Shown: in pieces, positions 46,733-55,665 of the stretch
How the letters are laid out: the number at the start of each line of letters is the position of its first letter
How positions within the stretch are numbered: position 1 is the first letter of the stretch
DNA from: a bacterium
Lineage (GTDB): Bacteria; Babelota; Babeliae; Babelales; Vermiphilaceae
Direction of reading: 5' to 3'
DNA length: 64,000 bases
NCBI GenBank assembly: GCA_021777215.1
Contig: JAJYDS010000004.1
Location: 1 to 64,000, forward strand
The notes under the pieces: generated by a model
The model's database searches: none
Seen by the model: only the letters and a program-made list of their open reading frames with translations
Told to the model about the DNA's origin: nothing
Made by a program: the position numbers and the translations under genes

Positions 46733-47740
46733 TTGGGCAACCGATTGAAGGTGTTGTTGATCACGCCGTCGTACCTTCCTGATGCGACGGGAAATGCTGT
46801 CACGGCTCATAGGCTTTATGTGGGGCTTACTGCAAGAGGGATGGAAGTTCAGGTAGCTGTGCCCAGGGAAATAGAGCTTTTTAAAGATTTTAGACCCGAC
46901 GTAATTCATGCGCTTCATGCCCTCAAGGGCGGCGTGGCGGCCATGAAGTTGGCAGAGGAGCTCGGTGTGCCGTATGGTGTGACTGCCACGGGTACCGATG
47001 TTAACATTGATCTCATGCAGGTGGATGGGAGGGTGTTTCGGGTTTTGCAGAGAGCATCCCTTATTGCGGTGTACAGTGAACTTACTAAGGAGCGGCTTAA
47101 AGAAATAGTTTCTATGCTGGGAAAAAAGATAAGAGTTATTTATCCGGCTGTACATTTAGAAAGAGCGGGAAATAGGAGTCAGCAAAGGCATGAAGGGATA
47201 AGGTTTTTTCTTCCATCAGGAATCAGGCCTGTCAAGAATCCGACCTTTGCCATTCGGCCGCTGGAGAGGTTGAGGGAGAGTCATCCCGGCATATCGCTTG
47301 TTGTGGCCGGCGCTATCCTGAGTGGTGATGAATGGAAGCGCTTTTCGGGAGATATTAGGGAAAGAAGTTGGGTTTTGCACAAGGCTGTGAGGCATGAAGA
47401 TATGTCTGCTGAATATATGGTCGCCGATGTGGTTCTTAACACATCGCTATCTGAGGGGCTTTCTAATGCTGTTTTGGAGGCTATGTTTATGGGTCTCCCT
47501 GTGTTAGCTTCTGATTGCGAGGGGAATAGGTCGGTGATAACCGATGGTGTGGATGGTTTTCTTTATAGGCAGGGGGATGAGGATGATTTTATGGAGCAGG
47601 CTATGAAGCTTGTCTCTAGCGCATCGCTCAGAAGCTCTTTGGGAGATTTAGCAAAGAAAAAGGTGCTTAATGAGTATGGTATTGAAGATGAGATCACGGA
47701 GCATATCAAGTTTTATGAAGAGATGCTCTGCGGCGTCTAA
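46733..47740 (+). CDS. Glycosyltransferase, GT4 family
   Basis: 335 residues with a TTG start chosen from GGAG eight bases upstream; the first protein block is LKVLLITPSYLPD. Fold GT-B: the N-domain binds the acceptor and the C-domain binds the sugar nucleotide. Landmarks are GVTATGTDVN, the RPVKNPTFAI region, and the E-x7-E site ending SLSEGLSNAVLEAMFMGLPV. Acceptor and sugar are unknown. Arg is mostly coded AGG or AGA here, while tolB and tolA prefer CGN, which points to recent acquisition. The stop overlaps the right repeat. Confidence 0.88.
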   Translation: MGNRLKVLLITPSYLPDATGNAVTAHRLYVGLTARGMEVQVAVPREIELFKDFRPDVIHALHALKGGVAAMKLAEELGVPYGVTATGTDVNIDLMQVDGRVFRVLQRASLIAVYSELTKERLKEIVSMLGKKIRVIYPAVHLERAGNRSQQRHEGIRFFLPSGIRPVKNPTFAIRPLERLRESHPGISLVVAGAILSGDEWKRFSGDIRERSWVLHKAVRHEDMSAEYMVADVVLNTSLSEGLSNAVLEAMFMGLPVLASDCEGNRSVITDGVDGFLYRQGDEDDFMEQAMKLVSSASLRSSLGDLAKKKVLNEYGIEDEITEHIKFYEEMLCGV

Positions 47741-47795
47741 AAAAGAGAACTGTTCGTATCCAGCCTGGTCTCCTATCTATGACCAGGTGCCGGTA
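47740..47795 (+). repeat. 56-bp direct repeat, right copy
   Basis: Same 56 bases as 46575-46630, starting at the glycosyltransferase stop. In the tolB frame it continues to VPVVG and a TAA stop at 47801-47803. Confidence 0.95.
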
Positions 47796-47862
47796 GTAGG
47801 CTAATTTGAACAAGGCATATCTTATCACTTGCGAAGTTCTGATGCGGTTTCTTGCTGCGTAA

Positions 47863-47894
47863 CCTGCGCGAGTAATGGCGCAGGCTCCGTTTTT
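47863..47894 (+). terminator. Terminator after the tolB/cassette region
   Basis: CCTGCGC (47863-47869) pairs with GCGCAGG (47878-47884), then CTCCGTTTTT. A second pair GTTTTTGC/GCAAAAAC (47889-47918) overlaps it. The rest up to 47995 shows only a CCTGT/ACAGG hairpin near 47959-47987. Confidence 0.6.
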
Positions 47895-47995
47895 GCCAAT
47901 TCTTTCTATTGCAAAAACTGTGCGAAGGTTTTTTCTATGGTAAGCGCGACATGGCTTGCCTGTTCTATCAAAACATTTGATGACAGGTGTATGAC

Positions 47996-48196
47996 TTAGC
48001 GAAGTGCGCTATAGATCACGCAGCTGCCGTGTTTCACTGGTGTTGCATCATGCCAATCCTCTAAGCACATGACATAGTGGGTGCCGTCGGAAAACTCTTT
48101 TTTATAGGCCTGTGCGCCCACCAACACTGCTTTGGTGGTAAGGGATAAGCCAAGGGAGGTTATAAAGGCAGAAAGGGCTATTTTTCTCAAGAGCAT
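47996..48196 (-). CDS. Small exported or membrane protein
   Basis: 66 residues. Hydrophobic N-terminus (residues ~4-26) suits a signal peptide or anchor. The rest is YKKEFSDGTHYVMCLEDWHD and KHGSCVIYSALR with two cysteines that could pair. TAGGA lies seven bases before the ATG. Too short for family assignment; the frame is supported by its signal peptide and ribosome site. Confidence 0.6.
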   Translation of the reverse strand: MLLRKIALSAFITSLGLSLTTKAVLVGAQAYKKEFSDGTHYVMCLEDWHDATPVKHGSCVIYSALR

Positions 48197-48360
48197 GGAT
48201 ATTCCTAAACCAGTGAGAGCTTTGCCTTTTTGTCATTCAAATTGTCAATTTTATTGAAACCGTGCAGCCGAGTTTGTCAAGGGCGAGATTAGATGCTTTT
48301 CACCTATTTTTAGGGTTTTTCTTGGGCTTTTTAGGTGGATATCTGTCATTGGGTATGGGT

Positions 48361-48389
48361 TTGACGCCCCAAAAAATAAATTGTATATT
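48361..48389 (+). promoter_or_regulatory. Promoter of the AAA+ ATPase gene
   Basis: -35 TTGACG (48361-48366), 17-base spacer, -10 TATATT (48384-48389). A perfect palindrome TGTATATT-AGAA-AATATACA (48382-48401) covers the -10 and the start site, and could be an operator. Confidence 0.65.
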
Positions 48390-48443
48390 AGAAAATATAC
48401 AAATGGAGTGTTTTCGCTTAAAAAATGAAAATGTGAGGTTATT

Positions 48444-49982
48444 ATGTTCAAGAAACAGTCTATCAAGTCCCGTATGGGGATATTTTTCCTTATTTCGTTA
48501 TTATTTTCTGCTATACCAGGATCTCTGCGCGCGGGAAATAATTTTGATGTAGCAATGGATGCTGCGGGCAAGGCTCTTCTAGCAGCCTCCACGATGGCTT
48601 CTATGTGGATAATGTGGAAACAAATAAAGATGTTTTTACCAAAAAATCCTGAATTAGCGCAACCAGAAGCAATCAAAGAAACCCTGCAGGATGTGCGTGG
48701 TGAAATTCCGTATGCCATTAAAGATTTGATTAAGTTTATTAGAGAAAGTTCTGCTTTTGATAGGGTGAATGCACGGCCTCCTAAGGGTATTTTATTTACC
48801 GGTAAACCGGGAGTGGGTAAAACCTTGCTTGCACGGGCTATAGCCAAAGAATCAGGGAGCTGCTTTTTATACTCGAACGCTGCTGAATTACAAAGTAAAT
48901 GGGTTGGTGGCAGTGCCGAGAACGTAAAACGAGTATTTGATGTGGCGCGAAAACAGAGCCAACGATGCCAAAAACCAGTTATTATATTTATTGATGAAAT
49001 CGATGCTATGGGAGATCGGCAATCAGGGCTGGCAGCAACTGATGGTTCTATGATTAACCAGATGCTCTCCTGTATGGATGGTTTTAATCAGGACGGCAAT
49101 ATTGTCGTCATAGCGGCAACTAACTATCCAGAACGCATTGATGGTGCGCTCAAACGTTCCGGGCGTTTTGATTTTATTGTCGAAATTTCAGAGCCGAATA
49201 GAGAGGCGCGTGAAGATATTCTCAGATACTATGCCTACAAACACCCCTTAGATATGCGCATAGATGATGAATTTTTTAGCGGCTTGGCGCGGTTGACCGA
49301 GGGCTTTGTGGGCGCTGATTTGGCAAACCTGGTTAACCAGGCAGCAACCATGGCTGGTAGCCGTGGAGCCCCAGCTCTTATGCGGGAAGACTTTAAGCAA
49401 CCCTATGCTGCTATTGCACGCAAAAAAGATGTAGAAGTCGCGCAGCACAGAACAGCTGCGGTGTCAGGAAATCCTTTTGATAAAAAAGGATATTTTGGTG
49501 AAACTGACGGTTATGTTGTAGTGAAGCCGCGTGCAAGAAGCATTGATAATGCGCGAGATGCCCGCGGCCTGCAGGCATTTGTGTTTGATTCTGGCTATAC
49601 GCTTGGAGCCAATGCGGCTACTGCTGCAGAGCAACCAAGTTGGGTTGCTCTGCGTAAAGAACGCGTGGCGTCAACGTTGGGTGTGCCTTCAGTACGTTCG
49701 GAAATACGTGGAACATACGGTCAGGTACCGCAAGTTACGTCGCGAGAAACTGTTTCCTGGTGGCGTTCACTCATTAATCCAGCTCTGTATATTGGTGGTG
49801 GCATTGCCCTCGGCTACATAATGGACATGGCAGAAGATCGCGACTATGCGTATGCGATATATCGTGCTCAGCAAGGATATGAAAAACTATCCCCGTTATG
49901 GCTTGGTGGCCATCGCTGGAAAGTAATCGGTGGGCTTATGGGTACCGGTGCAGCCGTGTTGCGAGCCAGAGGAACGCTGTAA
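48444..49982 (+). CDS. FtsH-like AAA+ ATPase without a protease domain, with signal peptide
   Basis: 512 residues. A signal peptide or anchor covers residues ~11-30 (MGIFFLISLLFSAIPGSLRA). The AAA+ module follows: Walker A GKPGVGKT (120-127), Walker B IIFIDEID (180-187), and the arginine-finger region ATNYPERIDGALKRSGRFD, all close to FtsH. After residue ~330 the sequence has no HExxH motif and no known domain; two hydrophobic segments near the end (YIGGGIALGYIM, VIGGLMGTGAAVL) may be membrane spans. GAGG lies before the ATG. ATPase work outside the cytoplasm is unusual because ATP is scarce there, so topology is the key question. It lies 242 bases before ftsH. Confidence 0.85.
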   Translation: MFKKQSIKSRMGIFFLISLLFSAIPGSLRAGNNFDVAMDAAGKALLAASTMASMWIMWKQIKMFLPKNPELAQPEAIKETLQDVRGEIPYAIKDLIKFIRESSAFDRVNARPPKGILFTGKPGVGKTLLARAIAKESGSCFLYSNAAELQSKWVGGSAENVKRVFDVARKQSQRCQKPVIIFIDEIDAMGDRQSGLAATDGSMINQMLSCMDGFNQDGNIVVIAATNYPERIDGALKRSGRFDFIVEISEPNREAREDILRYYAYKHPLDMRIDDEFFSGLARLTEGFVGADLANLVNQAATMAGSRGAPALMREDFKQPYAAIARKKDVEVAQHRTAAVSGNPFDKKGYFGETDGYVVVKPRARSIDNARDARGLQAFVFDSGYTLGANAATAAEQPSWVALRKERVASTLGVPSVRSEIRGTYGQVPQVTSRETVSWWRSLINPALYIGGGIALGYIMDMAEDRDYAYAIYRAQQGYEKLSPLWLGGHRWKVIGGLMGTGAAVLRARGTL

Positions 49983-50096
49983 CAGCGGAATGTTTTTTCA
50001 GGGGGCAGGACTTTCTCGGTGTCGGCGAGGTATTGCCCGCGTGTTGGGTGAACAGTGTTTTTAGAAATTCTTGAGTGTTTTATAGCGCTCTTTCTA

Positions 50097-50125
50097 TCGA
50101 CAGCAGGGGGTTATTTGCGTATACT
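50097..50125 (+). promoter_or_regulatory. ftsH promoter
   Basis: -35 TCGACA (50097-50102), 17-base spacer, -10 TATACT (50120-50125). The 10-bp palindrome ATACTAGTAT (50121-50130) overlaps the -10. Leader of about 90 bases. Confidence 0.65.
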
Positions 50126-50224
50126 AGTATCATTGTCTAATCTTTCCATTCATAGAGTTATTTCTATCTGAAAAGATTTTATGTTTTATTTCAAGATAAT
50201 ACTTTTGGGAGGGGTGTGATTCAT

Positions 50225-52060
50225 ATGAAAAAACCGAAAAACAAAAAAAATGGCTTTTTAAATAGCGGTGGTTCACGAAGCATGATTCTTTTAATGCTTC
50301 TGTTGACTGGTGGTCTTATGATTCTCCATTGGTTTACCGACTATGCCCGACAAATTAAAAGTGTTCCTTATACAACCTTTTTAAAAATGGTTGAGTCCGA
50401 TCAGGTCAAACAGGTCTATGCCTCAGAACAAGATGTTCGGGGTGTGCTTGTTGATGGCTCTCGCTTTGAGACGGTCGTGCCGAATAATCCCAATGACTGG
50501 GAAATTCTAAAAAAGCATAATGTTGAGATCAATGTCGCCAGTACGACCGGTCAGGTCAGTTTTTGGCATATATTCTTGCTTGGTTCGTTATTATTGCTGC
50601 TTATTGCTGGTTGGTATTTTGTTCGTCAGTCGCGTGGTTCTTCAGGCAATGGCGGCGCAGGAAACATTTTCTCGATGGGAAAAAGTCGGGCAAAAATGTT
50701 TATGCCTTCCACCATTAAAGAGAACTTTGATTCAGTGGCAGGGGCGGCTGAGGCAAAAGAAGAACTCAAAGACGTTGTTGATTTCCTTAAAAATCCTGAA
50801 AAATATCGCCGTCTTGGGGCTAAAATTACCCGGGGTCTTTTGCTTGTAGGTGAACCTGGTAACGGTAAAACATTGCTGGCAAAGGCGGTTGCCGGTGAAG
50901 CAAATTGTCCTTTCTTTAGTATTAGCGGTTCTGATTTTATAGAAGTATTTGTCGGTGTGGGCGCCGCGCGGGTGCGGGATCTTTTTCAGCAAGCGCGTAA
51001 GTATGCCCCAAGCATTGTCTTTATCGATGAAATAGATGCTGTTGGCCGTCATCGTGGCAGTGGTTTGGGCGGTGGACACGATGAACGTGAACAAACGCTT
51101 AATCAGTTGCTGACTGAGATGGACGGTTTCCTTACGACTGGTGGTTCAGTGATTGTGATGGCTGCCACCAATAGACCCGATGTGCTCGATAAAGCGTTGC
51201 TTCGTCCGGGTCGATTTGATCGCCATGTCGAAGTGCCATACCCTGACTTGGTCAGCCGTGAACAGATCTTGAAGCTCCATGCCAAAGGTGTTAAGATCGA
51301 TGCCGAAGTTGATATGCAAAAAATAGCGCGCGGAACCCCCGGATTTTCGGGCGCCGATTTGGCGAATTTGATCAATGAAGCGGCTATTATTGCCTCAAAA
51401 AGCAGCCAACAAATGGTTACCACGGCCGATTTTGAAGAAGCGCGTGATAAAGTGCTGCTGGGCAAAGAACGCAAAAGTGTTGTGCTTAGCGAGCAAGAGC
51501 GTACTATTACCGCGTTTCATGAGTCGGGACATGCTTTGATCAATGTGTTATTGCCAGAGCAGACTGACCCATTGCACAAAGTATCAATTATTCCTCGCGG
51601 TAGAGCGCTTGGGGTAACTCATTCGCTGCCAGAAAAAGAGAAATATACGCGTACGCAAGATGAGATGCTTGCATCTATTGCCATCTATTTAGGTGGCCGT
51701 GCGGCAGAAGAGCTTGTCTTTAATAAAGTAACAACCGGTGCTTACTCAGACTTTAAGGCGGCAACCGAGATGGCACGTAGTATGGTCTGTGATTATGGTA
51801 TGTCAGCCGATCTGGGGCCTGTGGTTTATAGTCAGCGAAGCGGGGATTACAATTATTCTCAAAAGACGGCCGAGAAGATTGATAACGAAGTTCAAAAGTT
51901 GGTGCATATGGCTCACCAAAAAGCGATCGATTTATTGCAGCAAAACCGTGATAAGCTTGATCTTTTGGCCAATAAACTTTTGGAAAAAGAGACACTTTAT
52001 GCTGCCGAGGTATATGAGTTGCTCGGGGTAACCCCGCGGCAAGATCATCGTTTTGCCTAA
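50225..52060 (+). CDS. ftsH: ATP-dependent zinc metalloprotease FtsH
   Basis: 611 residues. A membrane protease that degrades damaged membrane proteins and some soluble regulators. Two membrane spans near residues 20-40 and 115-133 frame a periplasmic loop. Walker A is GEPGNGKT (209-216), Walker [12 protein letters not shown], and the zinc site HESGH is at 432-436. Full normal length. The ATG at 50225 follows GGGAGGGG; a GTG nine bases earlier would sit too close to it. Confidence 0.96.
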   Translation: MKKPKNKKNGFLNSGGSRSMILLMLLLTGGLMILHWFTDYARQIKSVPYTTFLKMVESDQVKQVYASEQDVRGVLVDGSRFETVVPNNPNDWEILKKHNVEINVASTTGQVSFWHIFLLGSLLLLLIAGWYFVRQSRGSSGNGGAGNIFSMGKSRAKMFMPSTIKENFDSVAGAAEAKEELKDVVDFLKNPEKYRRLGAKITRGLLLVGEPGNGKTLLAKAVAGEANCPFFSISGSDFIEVFVGVGAARVRDLFQQARKYAPSIVFIDEIDAVGRHRGSGLGGGHDEREQTLNQLLTEMDGFLTTGGSVIVMAATNRPDVLDKALLRPGRFDRHVEVPYPDLVSREQILKLHAKGVKIDAEVDMQKIARGTPGFSGADLANLINEAAIIASKSSQQMVTTADFEEARDKVLLGKERKSVVLSEQERTITAFHESGHALINVLLPEQTDPLHKVSIIPRGRALGVTHSLPEKEKYTRTQDEMLASIAIYLGGRAAEELVFNKVTTGAYSDFKAATEMARSMVCDYGMSADLGPVVYSQRSGDYNYSQKTAEKIDNEVQKLVHMAHQKAIDLLQQNRDKLDLLANKLLEKETLYAAEVYELLGVTPRQDHRFA

Positions 52061-52201
52061 GGGGCTGGGGCAGCAAAGAGCCCGGTGACCCGTAAAAGAA
52101 TAAAAAAAGGCTAATAAAGTGTATGGGTAAGTTGAAAAAATCCTCATATACGTTAGAATAATAACCAGTACGATTAGAGAAGTCTTACAAGGAATGTTTC
52201 A

Positions 52202-52405
52202 ATGGCAAGAATTTGTGCAATATGTGGCAAAGGCCCTCGAGTAGCAAATCTGGTAAGTAATGCAAATAACCGTGTGAAGCGTTGGGTTTTTCCTAATGTG
52301 CACGTGATGCGCTTTACCACACCATCCTGCCCAAATGGTAAAGTTATGCGCGGTTGTGTTTGCACCAAGTGCCTTAAGTGTGGCAAAGTAGAAAAAGTTA
52401 TTTAA
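52202..52405 (+). CDS. rpmB: 50S ribosomal protein L28
   Basis: 67 residues. Starts MARICAICGKGPRVAN, with NNRVKRWVFPNVH in the middle. The four-cysteine pattern (CAIC near the start, CTKCLKC near the end) suggests the zinc-binding form. AAGGAA precedes the ATG. It is followed 28 bases later by rpsT. Confidence 0.93.
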   Translation: MARICAICGKGPRVANLVSNANNRVKRWVFPNVHVMRFTTPSCPNGKVMRGCVCTKCLKCGKVEKVI

Positions 52406-52433
52406 CTCTAAATTTGGTAAATGAGGGTTGCTT

Positions 52434-52715
52434 ATGCCTGTATTAGAATCTTCAAAAAAACGCGCTCGTCAAAGCGAAGTTCGCAGACTGCAAAATAATG
52501 CGCGTAAAACAACCGTTAAGTCAGCTATGAAAAAAGTGCTTACGGCACTAGAAGCTGGCAGCGATATCGAAGAAATAAAAGCATTGATGCGTGATGCTGA
52601 ATCAAAACTGAGCCGTGCCAAGACTAAGGGTGTTTATCATGCCGGTACTGTTGCACGTAAAGTCAGCAGATTAGCTAAAAAAGTTGCTGACGTACAACGT
52701 AAAAGCTCCAAGTAA
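52434..52715 (+). CDS. rpsT: 30S ribosomal protein S20
   Basis: 93 residues from the ATG at 52434, preceded by GAGGG. Typical S20 helices: KKRARQSEVRRLQNNARKTT, then a helix with VKSAMKKVLTALE, and a basic end (AGTVARKVSRLAKKVAD) with the T-x-x-R/K-K-x-S-R-L motif. It binds 16S rRNA near the 5' domain. A terminator follows. Confidence 0.93.
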   Translation: MPVLESSKKRARQSEVRRLQNNARKTTVKSAMKKVLTALEAGSDIEEIKALMRDAESKLSRAKTKGVYHAGTVARKVSRLAKKVADVQRKSSK

Positions 52716-52766
52716 AGCAGCCTGTTGGCACATCGTCTCCGGGCGGTTAGCTTTTTTTAAAAATGT

Positions 52767-52807
52767 AAGTCCTGTGATTTTGGGTTTTCAAAATCATAGG
52801 ACTTTTT
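52767..52807 (+). terminator. rpmB-rpsT terminator
   Basis: A 16-bp stem (52767-52782 with 52789-52804, one wobble) and a 6-base loop, then T. Confidence 0.85.
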
Positions 52808-52852
52808 CATTAGAGCGATCATAGTTAAGTTTTGTGCAGCTCGGTTCTGTTG

Positions 52853-53236
52853 CTAATTAATTCTATTCGCGTGTTTTTTGGGGCGAGTACTCATGAACGT
52901 CTGTCCAACGAGTTCAAAAAGAGTAGCAGGTTTTTTTCTTTGCTGCGCTTGTTTATCTATTTTCTCTTCTGCTAAAAGAAGATTTTTTTCGTTATTATGA
53001 TGTGGGCTGCCTTGTAATTTTTGGCGTGCCCAGCCTACGGTTTCTTTTGTCTTTTCTCCCTGATAAAAAATAACATCAAAGGCGTAATAGGAGCCAACAA
53101 TAAGCGCTAGATTGCTAGCTATTTTTGTTGGTTGCGGTGCAGTCATAGAGAGCGCATTTGTGAGAGTGAGCAGTCCTATGGCAACAAGCGAGAGCAGAGA
53201 AAATGGGCGTGGTATATAAATGGGATTGTACTTCAT
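52853..53236 (-). CDS. Small membrane protein of unknown function
   Basis: 127 residues. Two hydrophobic segments (residues ~13-30, and ~38-57 with IASNLALIVGSYYAFDVIF) and a charged, helical C-terminal half (LLLAEEKIDKQAQQRKKPAT). Start 53236 follows AAGGAA. It is the third gene after PBP2 and 20 bases below the gene before it, so likely in the same transcript. No family recognised. Confidence 0.65.
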   Translation of the reverse strand: MKYNPIYIPRPFSLLSLVAIGLLTLTNALSMTAPQPTKIASNLALIVGSYYAFDVIFYQGEKTKETVGWARQKLQGSPHHNNEKNLLLAEEKIDKQAQQRKKPATLFELVGQTFMSTRPKKHANRIN

Positions 53237-53255
53237 TTTTTCCTTTTTTTTAAAA

Positions 53256-53828
53256 TTAAAGTATGTGCAGCGTATGCAATCTGATATAACCGTATACCAG
53301 CCAATCGGCCGCATTTGCACTTTCATGCATTAAATCTTTGTTTGGTGCCGTGCATGGAGTAACCATTGCTTCGACAAGCAGTATACGCATAAAAAAGCCG
53401 ACAATCCAGTTGGTGGGGAAAAATCGACGTGTTTGATATTTAAGAACTCCCATAAGGCTACCCAGGCAGCATCCAGTAACGAGTGCACGAATCTTGCTAT
53501 TGGTGCAGGCGTTTTTTTCTGGTTTTATTTCGCTTGCTTCTTGATTAACTACAACGATAGTTGCCTGCTCTGGAGTGAGAATCTGAGCGAGGGGTGCTTC
53601 TTCTTGATATTCGGTTATGGGAGTAAGTAGTTCATCTAACGGGAGTTCCTGAGGGTTGTCTTCGTCATTATCATTGAGCGGGTATTCTTTATGGGTGAGG
53701 TTTGCAATTGAGGATTGTATACGGCTGGGGTGCTTTGGAGCTGTGGTGGTAAAAAGAGGAAAAAAAACAGCTAAAAGGATCGTTTGTTTTAAAATGGGTA
53801 CCCTATGCCACTGAATTTTTTGGCGCAT
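53256..53828 (-). CDS. Membrane-associated protein of unknown function, coupled to PBP2
   Basis: 190 residues. A hydrophobic N-terminus (residues ~10-28) acts as anchor or signal, then an acidic Pro/Glu-rich linker to ~100, then a C-terminal part with two hydrophobic stretches (LVTGCCLGSLMGVL, IVGFFMRILLVEAMV). The ATG overlaps the PBP2 stop by one base (TGATG) and GAGGAG precedes it, so translation is coupled. Possibly a partner of the cell-wall machinery; that is only context. Confidence 0.65.
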   Translation of the reverse strand: MRQKIQWHRVPILKQTILLAVFFPLFTTTAPKHPSRIQSSIANLTHKEYPLNDNDEDNPQELPLDELLTPITEYQEEAPLAQILTPEQATIVVVNQEASEIKPEKNACTNSKIRALVTGCCLGSLMGVLKYQTRRFFPTNWIVGFFMRILLVEAMVTPCTAPNKDLMHESANAADWLVYGYIRLHTLHIL

Positions 53829-55657
53829 CAAGTCTCCTCGAGCTCCTGGGTAACCAAATCTTCAAATTCATGGGTATCAAAAAGAGGAGCATCTGTTCCT
53901 GCCCCTTGTTCAGTCTCAGGTTCTAAGGGTGCATCGGGACCAGCATCGAGCATTTTTTTATAGGCAACTAAAAATTTTCCGGCTAGCGCGGTTGCTATTT
54001 TGGATGATCCAACATTTTCCAAAATGATGACTAGCGTGAGCGGAGGATGGTCTTTATAGGCCAGGTGGGCGGCAAACCAGCCATGCGGCAAATACTGTTT
54101 TCCCAGTTTTGCCTTACTCAAATCACTTGTTTGGGCGGTACTTGTTTTTGCATAAATTTCAAAACCTTTTACGGTGCTTACTCGTTGGCCCGTACCTTTA
54201 GTGACTACCATTTTCATTGATTGATGCAAAAAGTGTAGGGTTGATTTTTGGATAATGAGAGGTTCTTTTTCTATTGATTCAGTGTATAAGATGCGGGGTT
54301 TGACCATATACCCCGTTACAATGCCGGAAATCATTCGGCATACCTGAATAGGGGTAACTAACGAGAAACTTTGGCCAATGGCTGCGGATAATGTTTCTCC
54401 GGGCCACCAACGTTCTCCTTTTACTTCTTTTTTCCATGCATTAGTTGGAATGAGTCCCGCTTTTTCGGGAAATAGTGAATTTGTTTTGAGTCCCAGGCCT
54501 AACTTTTGTGCATAGGCGGCAAGAGTGTCGATGTCTATGTGTTTGCCAATTTCATAAAAGAGAATGTTGCAAGATTTTGCGAGTGCTTGGCTGACGGTAA
54601 TGCGTCCATGCCCTTGCTTGTGATGGCAGCAATACTCTCGATTACCAAACGTGATGTGCCCCAGGCAGTTTACGGTGGAGTCTTGATGAATAATATTTTT
54701 CTCAAGAGCGGCAGATAGGCTAACCAACTTAAAAAGAGAGCCGGGGGGGTAGCATGCTTGAAAAGCACGGTTTATAAATGGTTGATTGTCTTGCAGTCCC
54801 TGCCAAATTTCAGGGGTCATGGGATCTACAAAAAGGCCTGGGTCGAAGTTTGGACGGGAGACAAGGGCGAGGATGCCGCCATCGGCTGGATCCATCACTA
54901 GAATGGTTCCCGACTCATGTTCGGGAAAAATAGTTTCGGCAATGTGTTGTACGCGAATATCGATTGTTGTTTGAATATCTGTTCCCGCAAAGGTGTCTTG
55001 AATTTTTTGCGTTGCCAACTCTTTGCCTACGGAGTTAATTTGTTTCGAGATAGTACCGGCAGTTCCTTTAAGGGTTGGTTCAAGCTCCTTTTCAAGGCCC
55101 ATTTTGCCCGAAACTTCCAGATCATTGATGTACCCAAGATAACCAAGCGCATGGCTTGCGTACGCCTTGTAGGGATAAAAGCGCTTGAAATGATCCATGA
55201 TAACGATATTTTTATTATGCGCAAAGAGTTCTTTTATCTTTCCAAGCTGTGCTAAAGAGACATCGTTAGCAATAAGAAACTGTTTGTACCGCCTTTCGGT
55301 GATGAGTATGTTTTCTAAGAGAGCGGGATCTGTTGTGAGCGGTATACCTACGATTTCCTGAATTTTCTCTAGCTGCTCTTGTTGTGCGCTGCTGAGCTTT
55401 CTATTGCCCGTTCCCTGCCAATACAGGAGGGTGATTGGTTTGTTGGTGGCCAGGAGAATGCCGTTACGGTCAGTGATGTTACCTCGAGGCGGTGTTATTT
55501 TTTCAATGCGTAAAAAATTTTTTTCGCTTTGAGTTGCGAGCGAATCTTCAAGCACAAATTGTAGTTGGATAAGGCGCGCTATAAGTACAAGAGCGCTACA
55601 GAGCATGCCAACCATAATGCGATAGAGTTTGAGTGATAGTGTCGGCGGCTGTACCAT
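53828..55657 (-). CDS. mrdA: Penicillin-binding protein 2 (class B transpeptidase)
   Basis: 609 residues. It cross-links peptidoglycan for side-wall growth together with RodA. A membrane anchor (residues ~13-35), a non-catalytic domain (RGNITDRNGILLATN) and a transpeptidase domain are seen. Catalytic motifs are S307-x-x-K310 in PPGSLFK, S362-C-N364, and KTS (504-506), where most enzymes have KTG. The last ~45 residues are acidic. It follows the Xer gene after 8 bases. It shows that the organism makes peptidoglycan. Confidence 0.92.
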   Translation of the reverse strand: MVQPPTLSLKLYRIMVGMLCSALVLIARLIQLQFVLEDSLATQSEKNFLRIEKITPPRGNITDRNGILLATNKPITLLYWQGTGNRKLSSAQQEQLEKIQEIVGIPLTTDPALLENILITERRYKQFLIANDVSLAQLGKIKELFAHNKNIVIMDHFKRFYPYKAYASHALGYLGYINDLEVSGKMGLEKELEPTLKGTAGTISKQINSVGKELATQKIQDTFAGTDIQTTIDIRVQHIAETIFPEHESGTILVMDPADGGILALVSRPNFDPGLFVDPMTPEIWQGLQDNQPFINRAFQACYPPGSLFKLVSLSAALEKNIIHQDSTVNCLGHITFGNREYCCHHKQGHGRITVSQALAKSCNILFYEIGKHIDIDTLAAYAQKLGLGLKTNSLFPEKAGLIPTNAWKKEVKGERWWPGETLSAAIGQSFSLVTPIQVCRMISGIVTGYMVKPRILYTESIEKEPLIIQKSTLHFLHQSMKMVVTKGTGQRVSTVKGFEIYAKTSTAQTSDLSKAKLGKQYLPHGWFAAHLAYKDHPPLTLVIILENVGSSKIATALAGKFLVAYKKMLDAGPDAPLEPETEQGAGTDAPLFDTHEFEDLVTQELEET

Positions 55658-55665
55658 GGGCGGCT

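Larger units (their letters stand above)
46631..47795 (+). mobile_element. Putative inserted cassette carrying a glycosyltransferase gene
   Basis: 1165 bases from the end of one 56-bp repeat to the end of the other. It holds one gene and no transposase, integrase or terminal inverted repeats. Beyond the right copy the ancestral-looking tolB end (CCGGTAGTAGGCTAA) follows. Which ending is original cannot be settled here. Confidence 0.6.

Noticed and set aside
46631-47795. An insertion sequence carrying the glycosyltransferase
   Set aside because: There is no transposase and no terminal inverted repeats; the 56-bp flanks are far longer than a target duplication.
48251-48847. 198-residue minus-strand frame overlapping the AAA+ gene
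   Set aside because: It is antisense to a well-supported ATPase and its promoter and has no ribosome site.
50216-50224. GTG start for ftsH
   Set aside because: It lies two or three bases from the strong ribosome site; the ATG at 50225 is better placed.
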